Of a stretch of DNA of 64,000 nucleotides, positions 34,133 to 47,265 are shown one piece after another. A model generated the notes under the pieces. That model saw only the letters and a program-made list of their open reading frames with translations. It ran no database searches and was not told the DNA's origin. Within the stretch, counting starts at the first letter, position 1. The number at the start of each line of letters is the position of its first letter. The translations under genes and the position numbers were made by a program. Source of the stretch: Mastacembelus armatus (Eukaryota; Chordata; Actinopteri; Synbranchiformes; Mastacembelidae); contig NC_046650.1 of NCBI RefSeq assembly GCF_900324485.2, positions 13,243,061 through 13,307,060 on the forward strand, given 5' to 3'.

Positions 34133-36029
34133 GTGTCTTTGGTAAATCTATGAATAAACTTACTCAGTGCTAACAGGCAGGTGTTTCCTTTTACTAATCC
34201 CAAATCAAATATTAAGTAATGTCGAATATTCTCTTGATGTGACTTATTCTCAAATAGTTTCACAACTATGCTCCTCTAACAAAGCCCCATAGACAGCTAT
34301 TCCCACACATTGGTATTTCCACAGTGCTAAAATGACCTCTAGCTTGACACAGTTGCTATTTCATTTGACAAAGAAGTGATAAGTGCATTTAACTGTATAA
34401 AGGTTGATTTGTTTTTTGCAGGGGAAGTGTTGGGATCTTCGGTAATGACTTTTTGTTGTATATAATATGTAATTTATTTTATTTAAGTGGATTTTCCTTT
34501 GATGACTAATTATCTGCTGTTCATAACACTCCAAAAATCTACTAACTGGTAGAATGTAGCCAAAAATTCATGACTGATAAACTGTGACTGATGTGCAGCT
34601 GCATCTGTAGATGTTTTAATACATTGCTTAGCTCTTATTGTACCGCATCATTAACATAGCTGAGCATCATAATTTCCATATCAGATGCCATATTTTCATG
34701 TAGAGACTGAAGGCTTGTATTGTTTCTGGTTTTACAATCTGTGACGATCAAGTATCATGTTTGCTGCTCCAATTACCATGTTCTTTCCTGGTGTTGTACT
34801 TGAATGTGCTGCTACACCGTTCTTAAATTTTAACTATTAGACCAGTGCTTCTCAAACATTTTCTGTCATGTTCTCCTTTGTAAGTTCAAAAAATGTGTGA
34901 GAAACACTGTACCACCCTAATATTTTACACTAGGATTGTACTGTATGTAGCCAAACGTATCAAATATTCTGCACCACAGACTCATTAAAGGAATGAGCTG
35001 TGACTTGCAGATTGGCTGGTATGATGAATTTCTAAATGCCATGCTTTTCTGTAATCTCTGTTGAACAACTAGATGTGCATTGAAGATTAAAACCCAATCA
35101 TAACAAATGTGTTTTTGTTGACATTGACTTTACCTTCTCATTATTTTTACAGCCCATTGCCCCAAAGCTGCTGATGGTTTTTTTTTTTTTTTTTTTTTTG
35201 GATTTTTTTAATAATGTCCCTGATTTTCTAATAACTTATAGGGAAGTTGTTTGGAAAGAGCTACTCTGTCATGTATTGCCTATAGAAACAAACAGACCGG
35301 CCATTTTTATTTTCCCTGTAATTAGAACCGTATTATTGAGCTGTATTATTATTACATTATTATATTACATGTAAAATGACTGCATTTGAAACTGTTAAGT
35401 ACAGAAGTAAACTCACTGATGCATCAGTATTAACAATATATATATATATATATATATCAGTAATAATAATGCTTTCTAAAATAAGTAGTATTTCACTGTT
35501 GTAGCTGTTGGAGGTGAAGATAGTTTTAACTATTATATTTAGTTAGCAAGAACCCAACCTCAAGTTTAACCTTTCAAGTGGGACACAAATGAAATCAAAG
35601 GAGCTTTGAGATGAAAAAAGAAATGTATGTCTGATGTGATTTTTGTTGTGAAATATTAGAGGGAAGGTCACATAGACCTGCTAATAACTTGTAGACATTT
35701 GTGACACCCAGCTTGACGTTGTTGTCGCATTTGTGAATAATATTTTATATTAATGTAGAATATTTTATCAACTTGTATTGTTTTTAATGTAAATTATTAC
35801 TGTAAATGTAGTGCAGTATACGTTTACTTATAGCATATACGAATAGTAAATGTTGAAATTCAGGTAAAATACAGTGAGAACAGCTCAAAGCTTTGATTTA
35901 ACCAAACACAGATGCTTATTGAACAGCTCCAGTCGGTGCATCCATTACATGTGAATGTTGAGGCTGCAGCAGCTCGTCGTCTTTCCTCAGATGTGGGTGC
36001 ACCCCATTTTACCATTAGAGCCCCCAAAG
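34133..36029. other. 3' region and intergenic spacer before the 36-kb gene
   Basis: AT-rich, non-coding. Contains an AATAAA at 34,153-34,158, a long T run near 35,180-35,199 and a (TA)n microsatellite near 35,430-35,457. No gene seen. Confidence 0.5.
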
Positions 36030-36330
36030 GATGTTGTGCACATGCGCGTTTCGCGAGCTACCGGAGCGCGAGAGGTAGCGAAGGGAGTCCTAATGGCGGA
36101 GAATGTACGGTCGCCTTTTGACTACCGGGAGCCACCGACCCTCGACAGCGACGGGGATGGGAGCAAACCTCCGCCGCCACGGGGGTGAGTGAGCGCGGCG
36201 GGCCCCCGGTTCGTCGCCTCGCGCGGTTCTTTTGTTTTTTGTTTTTTTTTTTATTATTATTTTGTGAGCAAAATGCTGCGACGCACGCGCCGTTGCGCTC
36301 GTGCGCGTTTGTTTGGTTAACGTTAGAAGC
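36030..36330 (+). promoter_or_regulatory. CpG-rich promoter of the SET-like/zinc-finger gene
   Basis: A sharp rise in GC and CpG around the first coding exon. It contains an NRF1-like site with one mismatch (tgcacatgcgcg, 36,037-36,048) directly followed by tttcgcgag. No TATA box is seen, which fits a broadly expressed gene. Confidence 0.6.
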
Positions 36331-39300
36331 CTTTATTCGCGTGCATGATTTCAGCGTAGCGCTGCAGAAAACGGAGCAGGGACAGTGGTTTTTTGTTTGG
36401 GTTTTTGGCTGCAGCTCTTGTGTCCTGTGAGGCTGCGTCTCATTCCACCCGCCTCGGCTCGTGTTTAGTCGCCAGCCTTTTATTTTTGCTGTTTGGACGG
36501 GACAGAAGTCGTTAGCTGCTGGTGGCTAACAGGCTAGCTTTAGCAGTAATGTTAGCATGGAGGAATCATCAACGCAGCCTAGCTGATAAGTAATCTACCC
36601 TCTTCTCAGAAAGACCCTGCTATATGTTAGGTTTCTTAGCCTCCAAATCCATGACCCTGTTATTCATATATGCCAGTTTATTATGCTGTCACAGCCTGAG
36701 AGCTTAGCTTGGTGCACATCAGGACTCGAACTTGTTTGGCTTTGAGTAAACAAAGTTGCTGACCAAGACCAAAATACAGCCCACAACAGTTTGACTGTCA
36801 CCACAGTTAATGAAAGAGCAACGCTTTGTTGTGATAATCAGTCCTTTGTAAATGCTTTTACACCGTCTACTGACAGGTTTGAATGAAGGGGTGGGGCCAT
36901 GTTCAATTTTTTGACTAAAAATATCGATGATAACAGATTAAATCATAGCTTCCTGTTTACAAGAGATCAGCGCTGTTTTCTCTCTTACCAGCAAATCAGT
37001 GACTGGTTGACACCTGGATCATAATCGGTCATTTTTGCTGCAAGGTTGGGAACTCAGCAGTAATGTGCCTAGAAGAGTTCTCATTTAAAGCCAAGTATGG
37101 TGGTCTGGTCCAATAAAGTCAAATAAAATATCTTTTAGCTGAAACAAGTGTTGAAATGATTAGTCAACTTTTAGTCCTTACAAACAACTGCTTACTAAAC
37201 AACATACAATGAACATAATGTGCAAATGAGGAAAATAATGTGTTGATACTCAATTTTTTAAATGCAAGCTTAAATTGGTGGCGGCAGTCTTCACTTAACT
37301 CTTTGCTGTTTTCAAATGGCTTTCTTTTAATTAATTTGTCAAATTAGAGACTGAAATTTTCAAAGAAAGTCGAAAAACAACAAAAACACTGCCATCACAA
37401 CTAGTGCAGTCATCACTTGATAAGTAATTAATCGCCGTATTGTTGTTTTGAATGAGTCACCCATCTGATAGAAACAGCAGGTTGAAGTATTGCATTGCTA
37501 CAGGAGCACATCTTAAGGACTGCTCTGTGTGAATGTATCGGTGTACTAAATTAAGCCTGAGTTTTGTTTTTACAGCCGCGTGTGTGGGAGAAAAAGGAAG
37601 GGGACACCTGTGAAGGTGTGTGACCGAGCGTATGTAACAGAAGATGAGGAGGAGGAGAGCATGTCAGAGCACAGCTACAGTCCTGGTATATATAGATACA
37701 CGAACACACATTTTGCCACCTGCTGTTGGTGTTTTTATCCATTCTGGTGCTTATAGAAAACAAGTGTGCAGTGTTGTAATTAGTAACATATTGTAGTAAG
37801 GAGAGCTTATCAGACATCATTTCAGTGGTTAGTGATGAAATTTTTAAGGTGTGTTAGATTTAAACAGTCCACTCTGTCCCAGGTGATGGCCAGTACCCAG
37901 AAGGTGCAGAAGACCGTCTCCCTCCACCTGGCAGTCCCTACTACCTGCCTGACCCCACTCAACTCTGGTAAGGAGGACGCTCACCATGATAACAGCTTTT
38001 TTTAGATGGAGGATTTATATCACTGAAGTGAGTTGATGTTTCCCAGTGTGCAAGAACTGGGAGAGGAGGGAGCAAGTGGCGTTCGGGGGCCTGTGCTCTT
38101 CCATCCGCCACCCAACTGCCGGATTCGAGAAGTCCACTGTGGGACCCAGGTGCGGTTGGTTGTCATAGCAATCCGAGACATCGCTAAAGGGGAGGAGATC
38201 ACAGTGGACTACAGCCTGACGGACTGGGGCGAAAATGCAATGGTAAGCAACTAACTTGATGTTACGTTAAACAAGTAGACAGGGAACGCTTTAAGGAAAA
38301 ATCTGGTGATATTCTGTCTTTTTTTTCTACTGGCAATATATCCCCTGAAATTCCTAGTGTGCCATGAAAACATGTTATCTAAGCCATCCTTTTACACATG
38401 CGGATGTTTTACTTTGTTATTGGAAACATGGGGCCTGTATTTTGAATCAGTTTTAAATGAATTGTTCTGCTGCTTTAAATACTTACAGCGTCACAGTGCA
38501 GATAGCCGCCACAAATGTACTACAACCATACATTTATGACCGGTTTTGATTTCTGTCTTTAGTAGGGATGAATGTGCTTAGGACTGATTGCTACAAATCT
38601 TGTGAATGTACCTACTGAGCTGATGTGGTTTGTTATAATTTGAAATCACCAGGAGGATGACGCTGGCCCCCACCCACTGTCCCTTTCTGTGTCTGACTAC
38701 CTTACCCCCTCCTGGTCGTTGTCCCCCTCATCATCCCCAGTCACCCACTCTGAACCCAGTGACTCAGACCGTGAGGAGGATGAAGAGGAAGAAGATGATG
38801 ATGATGACGATGATGATGAAGAGGAGGAAATTGAGGAGATAAGGGGCCGAATGCTCCGGCGCCGCAAGAAGCGCAAGATGCCAGCTGCTGTCAATGCAAA
38901 GAAGAAGAGTGCACCCACCTCCTCTAGAGGACCTGGGCGTCCCTGCTCCTCCTTTTCTCGCCCAGCACCTGTTCCACCCCCAGTCAGATCCCAATCCCAG
39001 CCCCCAGTCAGTGCTCTGGCACCCCCAACCACCAACATCAACAATAACATTAACATAAACATTGGCAGCTCCAGCAATGCTGCAGTAAGCCGGCGGCAGC
39101 ACTGCCCATACTGCGGCCGCCACTATCGCTCTCTGGCACGGCATCTGGAGAAACACCACGCCAACCAGCCTGAGGTCAGGACAGCCATGGAGCTGGCACA
39201 CCTCCACACGCATAGCTCTTCAAACGGCAGTGCCTCACACCCTCAACCCTCATCGTCCACCAATGCCACTACTCACAGTCATTCCTTTGCCGTCCCTCAG

Positions 39301-41643
39301 CCCTCTGCCTCCAACCCTGCACCACCCTCTCTCTTCTCACGGAAGAAGGAATCGCCAGCTACCCGCTCAAACACAGGGAGCGTGTCTTTCTCCCTCTCCC
39401 TTTCACCACCTTCTTCGACTCAATCCACAGCAGCCAAGAAGGCGCCAAGCTTACCACTGCCTGTGACAAAACCTCCCACACCTGTGATGGTGTCTCGAGT
39501 AAAGAGTCCATCACCACCTCCGTTGTCAACTCCAAGAAGAGGTCGGAGGATGAAGAGAGAAAAGCATGAAGAACAGCAGAAGGTGGAGGTAGAGAGCTCA
39601 AGAACTCCAGAGGAGTTGGTTCCACCTCCCACTCCAGAGCCAGACATAGACCCAGATGAAGATCTGGAGCTGAGTGGAGAAGGGGAAGAAGATGTCCCAG
39701 AGGAAAAGAATGGCGAGACTGTAAGGTGTGGTTGTCTGTGATATACATTTTTTTGTTTGTTTTGTTTATTTTACCTATGATTATTAGTATTATTAGTAAT
39801 TTTACCAGTTGTTGAGTGGTGCTTTTTGATTTCAACTGCTAATTTCTTTTCTCTTCGATTTCCAGCACACACAGACATCACATGTCTCCACTGCTCTCTT
39901 CCCTCTCCTGTCTGGTCCTCTACCTCCGCCGCCAGCAACACTCTGCTTTTCTTTCTTTAACTCGATCTCCTCACTCAGCTGAGGCCTGGCGTCTGCTCTG
40001 CCATTCTAGCCTCTCCCTGCTTATTCTCTACAACCGCCACAGAGAATGTGAGGTAGCCAAGCTCACTGTCCAGGACTACCGCAACCGTGTCACCCCTCAG
40101 ACCAGCTCCAGCACCAGCTCTCCCTCTGGTATGGAAGCTCTCTTGTCCCCCTTTGAGCGTCAGGTCCTGTGTCACCTCCCAAGGGCTGGTGTTTTAGGGA
40201 AGCGGGGTCGCATCCAACCGCTAATTCTCCCACCACACTGTGAGTCATTCCTGGACCTGCTTCTACAAACTAGCCCCAATGTGGGCGTGGACCCAGAAAG
40301 CCCTTATGTCTTTTCCCGGCCCTACCACTCTCCTGCCACCCCTCTCCGGGGCACGGACCTTCTAAGAAACCTGGCACGAGCCAGTGGGGCCAAGAACCCT
40401 GGAGCACTAACAGCAACGCGAGTGCGGCGGCAGGTAGCCATCCTTACACAATTGCTACTATTAGAGGAGGGTGAGGGTCAGGGTGGAGCAACCAAACGCC
40501 TGGAGGAGTTCCTGGAGCGAGAGTACCATGTAACCCAGAACTGCTCCACTATAATACATGATCCAGCACTTATGGGTCGTGTGGGTCGTGTTGTTCTTTA
40601 TGGAGAGAGGGAAGGCGTGCTTTTCAGAGGGATGAGTCTGCAGCACATCTGCCTTGAGTTGGACGGTAAGAAATTACATTATGTAGGTATTTCATGCACA
40701 CAGATTTCAATTCGGTGCAGCTTCTGCTTCTGTGAACCTTTGTAACTTTGACATCTCAGCATCTGTTTTGAGTTAGTGTCAACATAGTTATTTCAGTGGA
40801 ACTATTCACATTTTGGACACTGAGGAATGTAAGCCATTTAAAACAGCCAATCACAAAAACTAACAGCTATTTTTATTTAGACAGTGAAGTGTAATTCTGC
40901 TTTTTATTTATTTATTTATTTAATGCACCCTTATATTACTGGGTAAGCAACAGAAATTTCAATATACACTCATTAGTGAGCCTATAAAATAGGTTAAACA
41001 TTGACATCTTACACCAATATATTAAAGAGATTGAAGTAAATAACAGTACTTCTGTTAAAGATTTTTTGCTTTTTTATTTTGTTAAATATCTTCTACCTTA
41101 TATTTGTACTACAGTGATGTCTGGAAACTCAGCAGACTCCTTTTCAGAAGAGTCTGAGGCAGAAGAAGAGAAAGAGGAAGTCAAAGAGAAGGCTGAGGTA
41201 ATGGTGAAAAAGAAAGGACCAGGCCGGCCACCACGGAAGAAGAGAGCACCCATTCCTTCACCGGTCAGCCCACCAATAGCCAATGTTCATAAAAGGAGAT
41301 GTATTCCACCTAAATCAGGTAACATTCTGTCAGTAACAAGCTTCAGTCACATCTGCTTCCATTCATTTAACTTGCTAATGCCTTCCCCTGTCTCACAGGG
41401 AAGCGTGGTGTATTGAAGCGTCCCTGGTCAGAGGCGGAGCGTGTAGCAGTGGAGACTCACCTGAAGAGAAACCTCATGGAGCTGCGTGTCCCTGCAAAGG
41501 CGGACTGCGAGCGCTGCCTCGAACTCTGCCCTCTGCTAGTGAGCAACCAGCGAGACTGGAGGGCAATCAAATTTTACGTCCATAATCGCATCCAGCTGTT
41601 GAAGAAGCAGGGGAGGAGGGAAAGCGCTGCTGCAGTCTGCTAG
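36093..41643 (+). CDS. Nuclear protein: partial SET-like domain, C2H2 finger, AT-hook, Crypton-derived C-terminus
   Basis: Eight exons: 36,093-36,184; 37,576-37,685; 37,883-37,967; 38,047-38,242; 38,653-39,725; 39,866-40,665; 41,115-41,318; 41,399-41,643 (934 residues, phases agree). Residues about 96-161 read FHPPPNCRIREVHCGTQVRL then IRDIAKGEEITVDYSLTDWG, the C-terminal part of a SET domain with the GEEITVDY motif. The SET N-terminal half is absent, so methyltransferase activity is doubtful. An acidic run, then one C2H2 finger (CPYCGRHYRSLARHLEKHH, residue about 310), Ser/Pro-rich linkers and an AT-hook (KKGPGRPPRKKRA, about 817) follow. Residues about 684-785 resemble the recombinase core of Crypton elements, but the usual His and Tyr seem replaced. 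The C-terminal KRPWSEAERVAVETHLKR ... IKFYVHNRIQLLKK module is common in fish Crypton-derived proteins. Chromatin or DNA binding is inferred. Exon 5 uses a non-consensus donor (AAG then gtgtgg); the nearby gtaagg would put the next exon out of frame. Confidence 0.85.
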
Positions 41644-43427
41644 GGCAAAACAGAAATGTGGCAAAGGACACATACTAGTACCGTTCATGTATAAACCACC
41701 AGCAGTCACCCTGAAGAGACAAACTCTTGGTCATGGTGGAGTGCAGCTTCTCTTTCTCCTTTCAGATTTTTTGTTTTTTTTGTTTTGTTTTGTTTTTTTG
41801 TGCAGGGTATTGGGTGGGTGCTGTACCTCAAGTTAGGGGCATTTCCAGTCTCATCTCTCTGATCATAAAGGAGTGGTGTTATAAAAATGACTAAGCTAAG
41901 AAAACAGTGGTTGCTCAAGTTAAGGATCATTCGTTCTCTGTTGAGGATGTCCACCGTCCTTTTTCAAGATGTACTTTTTAATGGTTGGACATAATGTACC
42001 TGTAAGTGTGAATATGAGTTCAGACACAGCGAATCCTTTTTAAAGATTATTTTTCTCATTTGTACTTCAGTAGCCAGTTAACAGTGGAGCATGTTAGGAG
42101 ACATGGAAGAGAGAGGGTGACATGCAACCAAAACCACCAGGATATGTTACAGCAAATAGTCCTTGCATTTACTTCCACTGAAGGCTGAAGACCAAACATG
42201 AGTTTGTAAAGCTTTGGAGGAAAAAGCAATGGTTCTGAACTTCCCCACAGATACACTTGTCTTCAGGACTGAAACGTATATGAACTTGTATAGTTTGTGT
42301 TTCATATTGACTGGCATTGTGCCCCCAAACCATGGCAGCCCAACTGACAAGTATTAAAAAAAGTATTCTTCAAAGTCTTTGACTGTGATGCACCTGTGAA
42401 GTGGTTCTTGCATACCTCTTAGTCCATTATCCTAGTCAGACTTGTATGTATCAAGGCACGCCTACTTGAATACATTACATATCATTATTTTTAAACTAAT
42501 TTTATTTCAGAAACAACATATGGTCTTATTCACAATGTAAATACTTCCTAATCTATGAAAAGTATACAATAGTGATTACAAAGTTAGTATTGTGCTTAGG
42601 TGTACATACTGTAAATACTACCTGTACTTATTAAAGTGTATGACATTTTGTTGTGTTTTCTTAAACTGGATTGAAGAGTCAGTTTTACATTGTGGATAGA
42701 AAACAACAAAATAGAAATGAGAAGTATATACAAGATAGTAGATTGACTTTTTTTCACAAAAAATACAAACACCATACAGAAGTTTTAGACATGTCATAAC
42801 ACATGGTTTAGTTTCCGAAAAAATGTAGAAGCATACACCAGGTAACTTGGCAGGTTTGCAACACGTAAGAGCATTTACAACAGGATTAGTGTATTAGAAG
42901 TTGTCTCGAACCCTTATAGGACATACTTTAGCACGTATATAATCCTTCTGTCAGTATATTAAATCAGGAAATGTGTTCACAGCATGATTATAGGACCATA
43001 AAAAGCAGTACAATTGCAGAATGTTCCGAAAACTTCGTATTTTGAAGGCAATATAAGATTCTAAACTATTATTTCCTAAAATGCATGGAATGTAATTGTA
43101 CTGTGTAAATGAAATCAGTATATACACACACAAACTCATAAGGTAAAAAAAGTTGGTCAGTCAGTTGTAAATTGCAAAATTATGGTAATATGACAAGATG
43201 AAAAGTCTTTTGGCACTCAATCTTTGGCCCTCCCATCCTGTCCTGTTTTCCCAGCTACAATCTGCCTGGTTGCCCAAAAGGCATTTACAGACTACGACAG
43301 ACGCTAGAATTACAACAGAAAGGCTGGGAGGGTCATGAAGTGGGCTTATGTAGCTGGCACATACCTGTCCTGTCCCGTTTTTACTTGATTTATCAGACAA
43401 TGTGGAAAATCACAAGTTCATGCACAT
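41644..43427. other. 3' UTR of the 36-kb gene and convergent spacer
   Basis: The plus-strand 3' UTR probably runs to an ATTAAA at 42,630-42,635. The remaining roughly 790 bases to the stop codon of the convergent butyrophilin-like gene should hold that gene's 3' UTR on the minus strand. I see no further gene. Confidence 0.5.
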
Positions 43428-46157
43428 TTAAGGGGCAAGCTCTTCTGCTGTTCTCTGTAATATTTCCATAGGGGCCTTGTCACCTATGCCAGGATTGAAT
43501 AATGGAAAGACTTTGCCTGTGAACTTAGCTGTTAAAGTCCCAATGACATGTTTATCTTCCACATTAAAAAAAGAAAGCTCTCCCCTATCATAATTCAAAT
43601 ACACACCAATTGTCTGTGGTCTTGAATGAACAGGAAAACTTACTTTTGGTTCTGTGCTGAACTGAAAGCTGTCCTTCCTCTCAGGGGAGGAGGACAAGAA
43701 CCAGAAGCCATCATATGAGTTCGGGCCTTGGAGCTTAGACTCTTGAGGGACAGTCACATTTGTGACCCCTACCCACCATGACTGTTTGAGGCCTAACCCT
43801 TCATTACCCAAAGAAACCTCCCAGTAGTGTTTGCCAGTAGAGAAGCCAGGATCTCCTTTGATAGCTGTCTTGTAGATATTGTTTGTTTCATCAGAAAACT
43901 TGAACTTCTTAATGTTGTCTCTGAGTTTGCCCTCCTTGACAGTGAGGTATTCATTATCCTCTCCATTAAGTTTAATATTCACTGTTGAAATAGAAATTGA
44001 GATTAGAGTAAAATCTGAAAGACATCAGGATAGACTGATAGCAGAGTAATAGTGAGCAGATTACCATAATAGTTTTTAGCCTCTTCAATAGCTGCACAGC
44101 CATCTGTTAACGTATAACAAGTATAGTACAGTCAACATGAATTCTACACCGCACTCTAGTGAATAAAGACAATAAGTAATACAACAGACAGTTTGTGTGT
44201 TGCGGTGAATAGAAAGTGTCCCGCTTTGACTTGAAGTATGAAAAAACAATCTACTCCTTACCTTTTGGTAAAAGTTGAGAATTCTCTGAAAAAAACACAC
44301 AAAAACACATGAATTCTCTCTTTTTATTACACACCGTGAAATACTGTGGTTTGTGTGACACTATGTGGTGTTTCTTACCATCAGCTGCTTTGTCTGTCTT
44401 CCCAAAAAATAAACCTGAAAGAAAGAATGAATTTACAACTGCTTTTGTACTTAATTATTTGTTAAATTTGTTAAATTTCAGTTCACTCAGTTGTCAGGAT
44501 TTCTGAAACCATTTGTCTTATAACAGTCAATTGAATATATTTGGCTTCAGCAAATTGTGATGGACCAAAGGATTAATCATCTTATCCAAAGGATGAACTG
44601 CAGATAATGGAAATAAGCAATAGTTACCTTAAAACACCAAAGAACTATGTAAAGATCTGCACTACTATTGCACCATAGTCTTAATCAATATTTACCTCTC
44701 TTTTTGAAGTACAGGACTCCAAATAAAACTAAAGCAGCGATGAGAAGAAGCCCAAAGGCCACCCAACCAGCAGCAGCCCCTGATTGTCCAGACTCTAAAT
44801 GAAAAACAAGAAATTTTTCTTCTATGTGAAAGCAAGTAAAGAAAATGCAAGTTACTCATATGCAAGCAATTTCTTTTACCCTGTTTAGCAAGTTGTGAAG
44901 GCATTTCTAGATGCACACTTGTCTCCTTGGCCTCTCCATCAGAGAGACCTACTGAGCAGGAAACATCCGAGGAGCTGGAGACTAGAAGTGAGCTGTGGAC
45001 TGACACAAGACCAGAGGAATCTTTGCTGTACTTCAGACTGTTTGAGGTCAGATTCTGCTTCTGATCTGACCAGCACAGCCAAGGTTGTGGATACCAGCCT
45101 GTAGATTCACAGCTCACACTTACAGCATTTTCTTTTCTCCACACTACTGACAGGAAAGGGGTAGTTCCCATTGCTGGGAAGAGGGTCGGAGAAGGAGAAC
45201 AAAGAACATTTGATGATAATGCAGAGACATCTTTAAACCATCTTTCAGTTTACTTTTGAGTTGTATGACACTCACCAGTCACATGGAGACTGACAGTTGC
45301 CTTGTCATATCCTTGGTCACTACTGATGTAGCAGTTGTAAACACCTTCATCACTAACTGTGACATTCAGTAGCTTCAGGCTCACATCACCTGCCTTCAGT
45401 CCACCAGACTCAGCATCCTTTAAGCCAAATGAGACCCGGCCCACATACGAAGCTTCCTTGGACGTATCAGATAATCGTTTCTGGTAGAGCATGATCGGGG
45501 TATCGAAGTGACCATCACGGTACCAACGTACCTCCAGATCTTCTGCATTTTGTGGTGGGTTCAGCCAGCATGGCAATATGATCATGTGGCCACGCTGCGC
45601 TAAAACAGTGGGCCTGACGAAAACCACAATGTTCTGTGAAACTGTAAAAGGCAACAATAATGGTATTAGTAAAGACTATGTTTTTGTCTTTTTCTTATCT
45701 CAGTGAAGATGCATTACTGCCCATGAAGACTTTTATAGTAAAAGCACTACACCACCTTTGTAGTTTATAATAAATCATGAAGCTTTTGTTTAAATAACAT
45801 ACGTATCAAAGCAAATGTGCATTAGAGGAAAAAGGTTTAGAGCCTTAAAGGCTTAGAAAATTAACAATAAGTACACAAAAGACAATGCATTATAATACAT
45901 AGAAAACTACTGGGATCAGAAAGTTAAACAGATAATGTAGTCCAGGATTAGGAAGGGTCTTACCAGGGACACCACAAGACAAATATGCGCAAAGGATCAC
46001 AAGATACATGCGTTTCACATGTACACCTGGAGAAAAGAAGAGCATTTTCTTAAACACACAATAACGTCAGGTAGCGAACAGACTCCACAACCATTAAACA
46101 GCAAATGAATTGATATGTGATAAATATGATCTGATACATATGTCGAGGCTTACCCAT
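43428..46157 (-). CDS. Butyrophilin-like immunoglobulin receptor with B30.2/SPRY domain
   Basis: Nine exons 5' to 3': 46,157-46,154; 46,026-45,964; 45,641-45,276; 45,173-44,880; 44,794-44,696; 44,414-44,379; 44,285-44,262; 44,103-44,065; 43,981-43,428 (492 residues). Every intron is in phase 1, typical of Ig-family genes. Order: signal peptide (MGVHVKRMYLVILCAYLSCG); Ig-V (ILPCWL ... VRWYRDG ... DEGVYNCYI); Ig-C with the butyrophilin motif CESTGWYPQPWL; transmembrane segment (GWVAFGLLLIAALVLFGVLY); three tiny stalk exons of 24-39 bp as in mammalian butyrophilins; and a full B30.2 domain (KHYWEVSLG, WWVGVT, IGVYLNYDRGELSFF). Butyrophilins are surface proteins that modulate T cells, and the B30.2 domain is cytoplasmic. 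Head to head with mfsd8. An ISRE-like motif lies upstream. No defects seen. Orthology to a named BTN/BTNL gene is not expected in fish. Confidence 0.92.
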
Positions 46158-46337
46158 TGTAATGCTGTAAATCCACGGAGGAATATTTCATCCAACTTCA
46201 AAGACGGAAATTAAGACGCAATATTAAATCAGGAAATGCAATTTACATATGAGGGTTTCAGGTCAGCTGCAGCTTTTCTGACGTAGTTTTAGCAAGAGAA
46301 CTCTGCTTTGATTCTTTGTCCTTCAGAGGCATCGCCT

Positions 46338-46354
46338 GTTTTCACTTTCACTTT
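46338..46354 (-). promoter_or_regulatory. IRF/ISRE-like site upstream of the butyrophilin-like gene
   Basis: On the minus strand the sequence reads aaaagtgaaagtgaaaa, two direct GAAA cores spaced as in interferon-stimulated response elements. It lies about 180 bases upstream of the start codon, where an immune receptor promoter is expected. Another gtgaaact follows at about 46,364-46,371. Confidence 0.6.
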
Positions 46355-46975
46355 TGGAGCTGCAGTTTCACTGGATGTGCAGAAGGCGGCGGAGGAAGTG
46401 AGAGATAACATCGGAATAAACCTGCGGGTTGCTGCAGTGGATTACGATTATGATCATGCTGTTATATTCTGAGACGCATATTATTCAGATGGGATTTTGT
46501 CTTTTGCAATATGTAAAATGTTGCGTCATAGATAACGCAGATCTTTTCTCCACCTCCTGACAGAATTGAGTTACTGACTGCAAGATCCAGATTTTCCTCT
46601 TCATTTCCTCTTCATATTCCATTCATTAAATATACTATTATTTTTTATAGTAGAAAACTATAGGAGTAATATCCTGTTACAACATTTCTGACGAGGTTAG
46701 ATATAATTAACAAACCTTTACTATTGTTACAACGTTAAACACAGATGTGCCAGATGTGGATAGTTGGTGTTTCTATTGGCTGTAATATGGTTTCAAAATA
46801 AAAGCATAAAGTCAGTAACGGTTGGAAAATAAGCAGATAGCTTTTGTACTTCTCAATTTATATATCATACAATTTACAAAAAATAAATTGGATATGTATT
46901 GAATGGTCTATTGCGGCATCAAATGACTTTTTTAAATTGATACAATTTTATTTTGAAGACATTTTGACAAGTTTA

Positions 46976-46985
46976 ACCGGAAGTG
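46976..46985 (+). promoter_or_regulatory. ETS-type site in the mfsd8 promoter
   Basis: accggaagtg matches the ETS/GABPA consensus and lies about 290 bases upstream of the mfsd8 start codon, in a TATA-less, moderately CpG-rich stretch. The interval 46,158-47,265 separates the two divergent genes. Confidence 0.5.
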
Positions 46986-47265
46986 GTTGTTTTGCTGTGA
47001 CACCGAGTGCGTCTCTGTTCTGGTGTCGTAGTCCAGTTTTGTAGTGAATCTTTGTGTGACCTTACTTAGTGTCGCCTGTGGACGGTTTTATAAGAGCTAC
47101 TTTGGGTTGCTAGCGTTAGCTGATGCGACATCTAGGTCTCTAGCGCCTGTCGGAAGACTTGTCACTTAGCGTCAACTACCCGTCCGATCCTCTGCTATCA
47201 ATGGCGACATAGCAGCAGTTTCAGGTCTGCAAAGTAATTCTGCTGGGTTGCTGTTTCACCAGAAA

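Noticed and set aside
38697-39835. Minus-strand frames of 126-158 residues opposite the large zinc-finger exon
   Set aside because: Shadows of exon 5. The plus frame has the C2H2 finger, consistent splice phases and continuity with the neighbouring exons.
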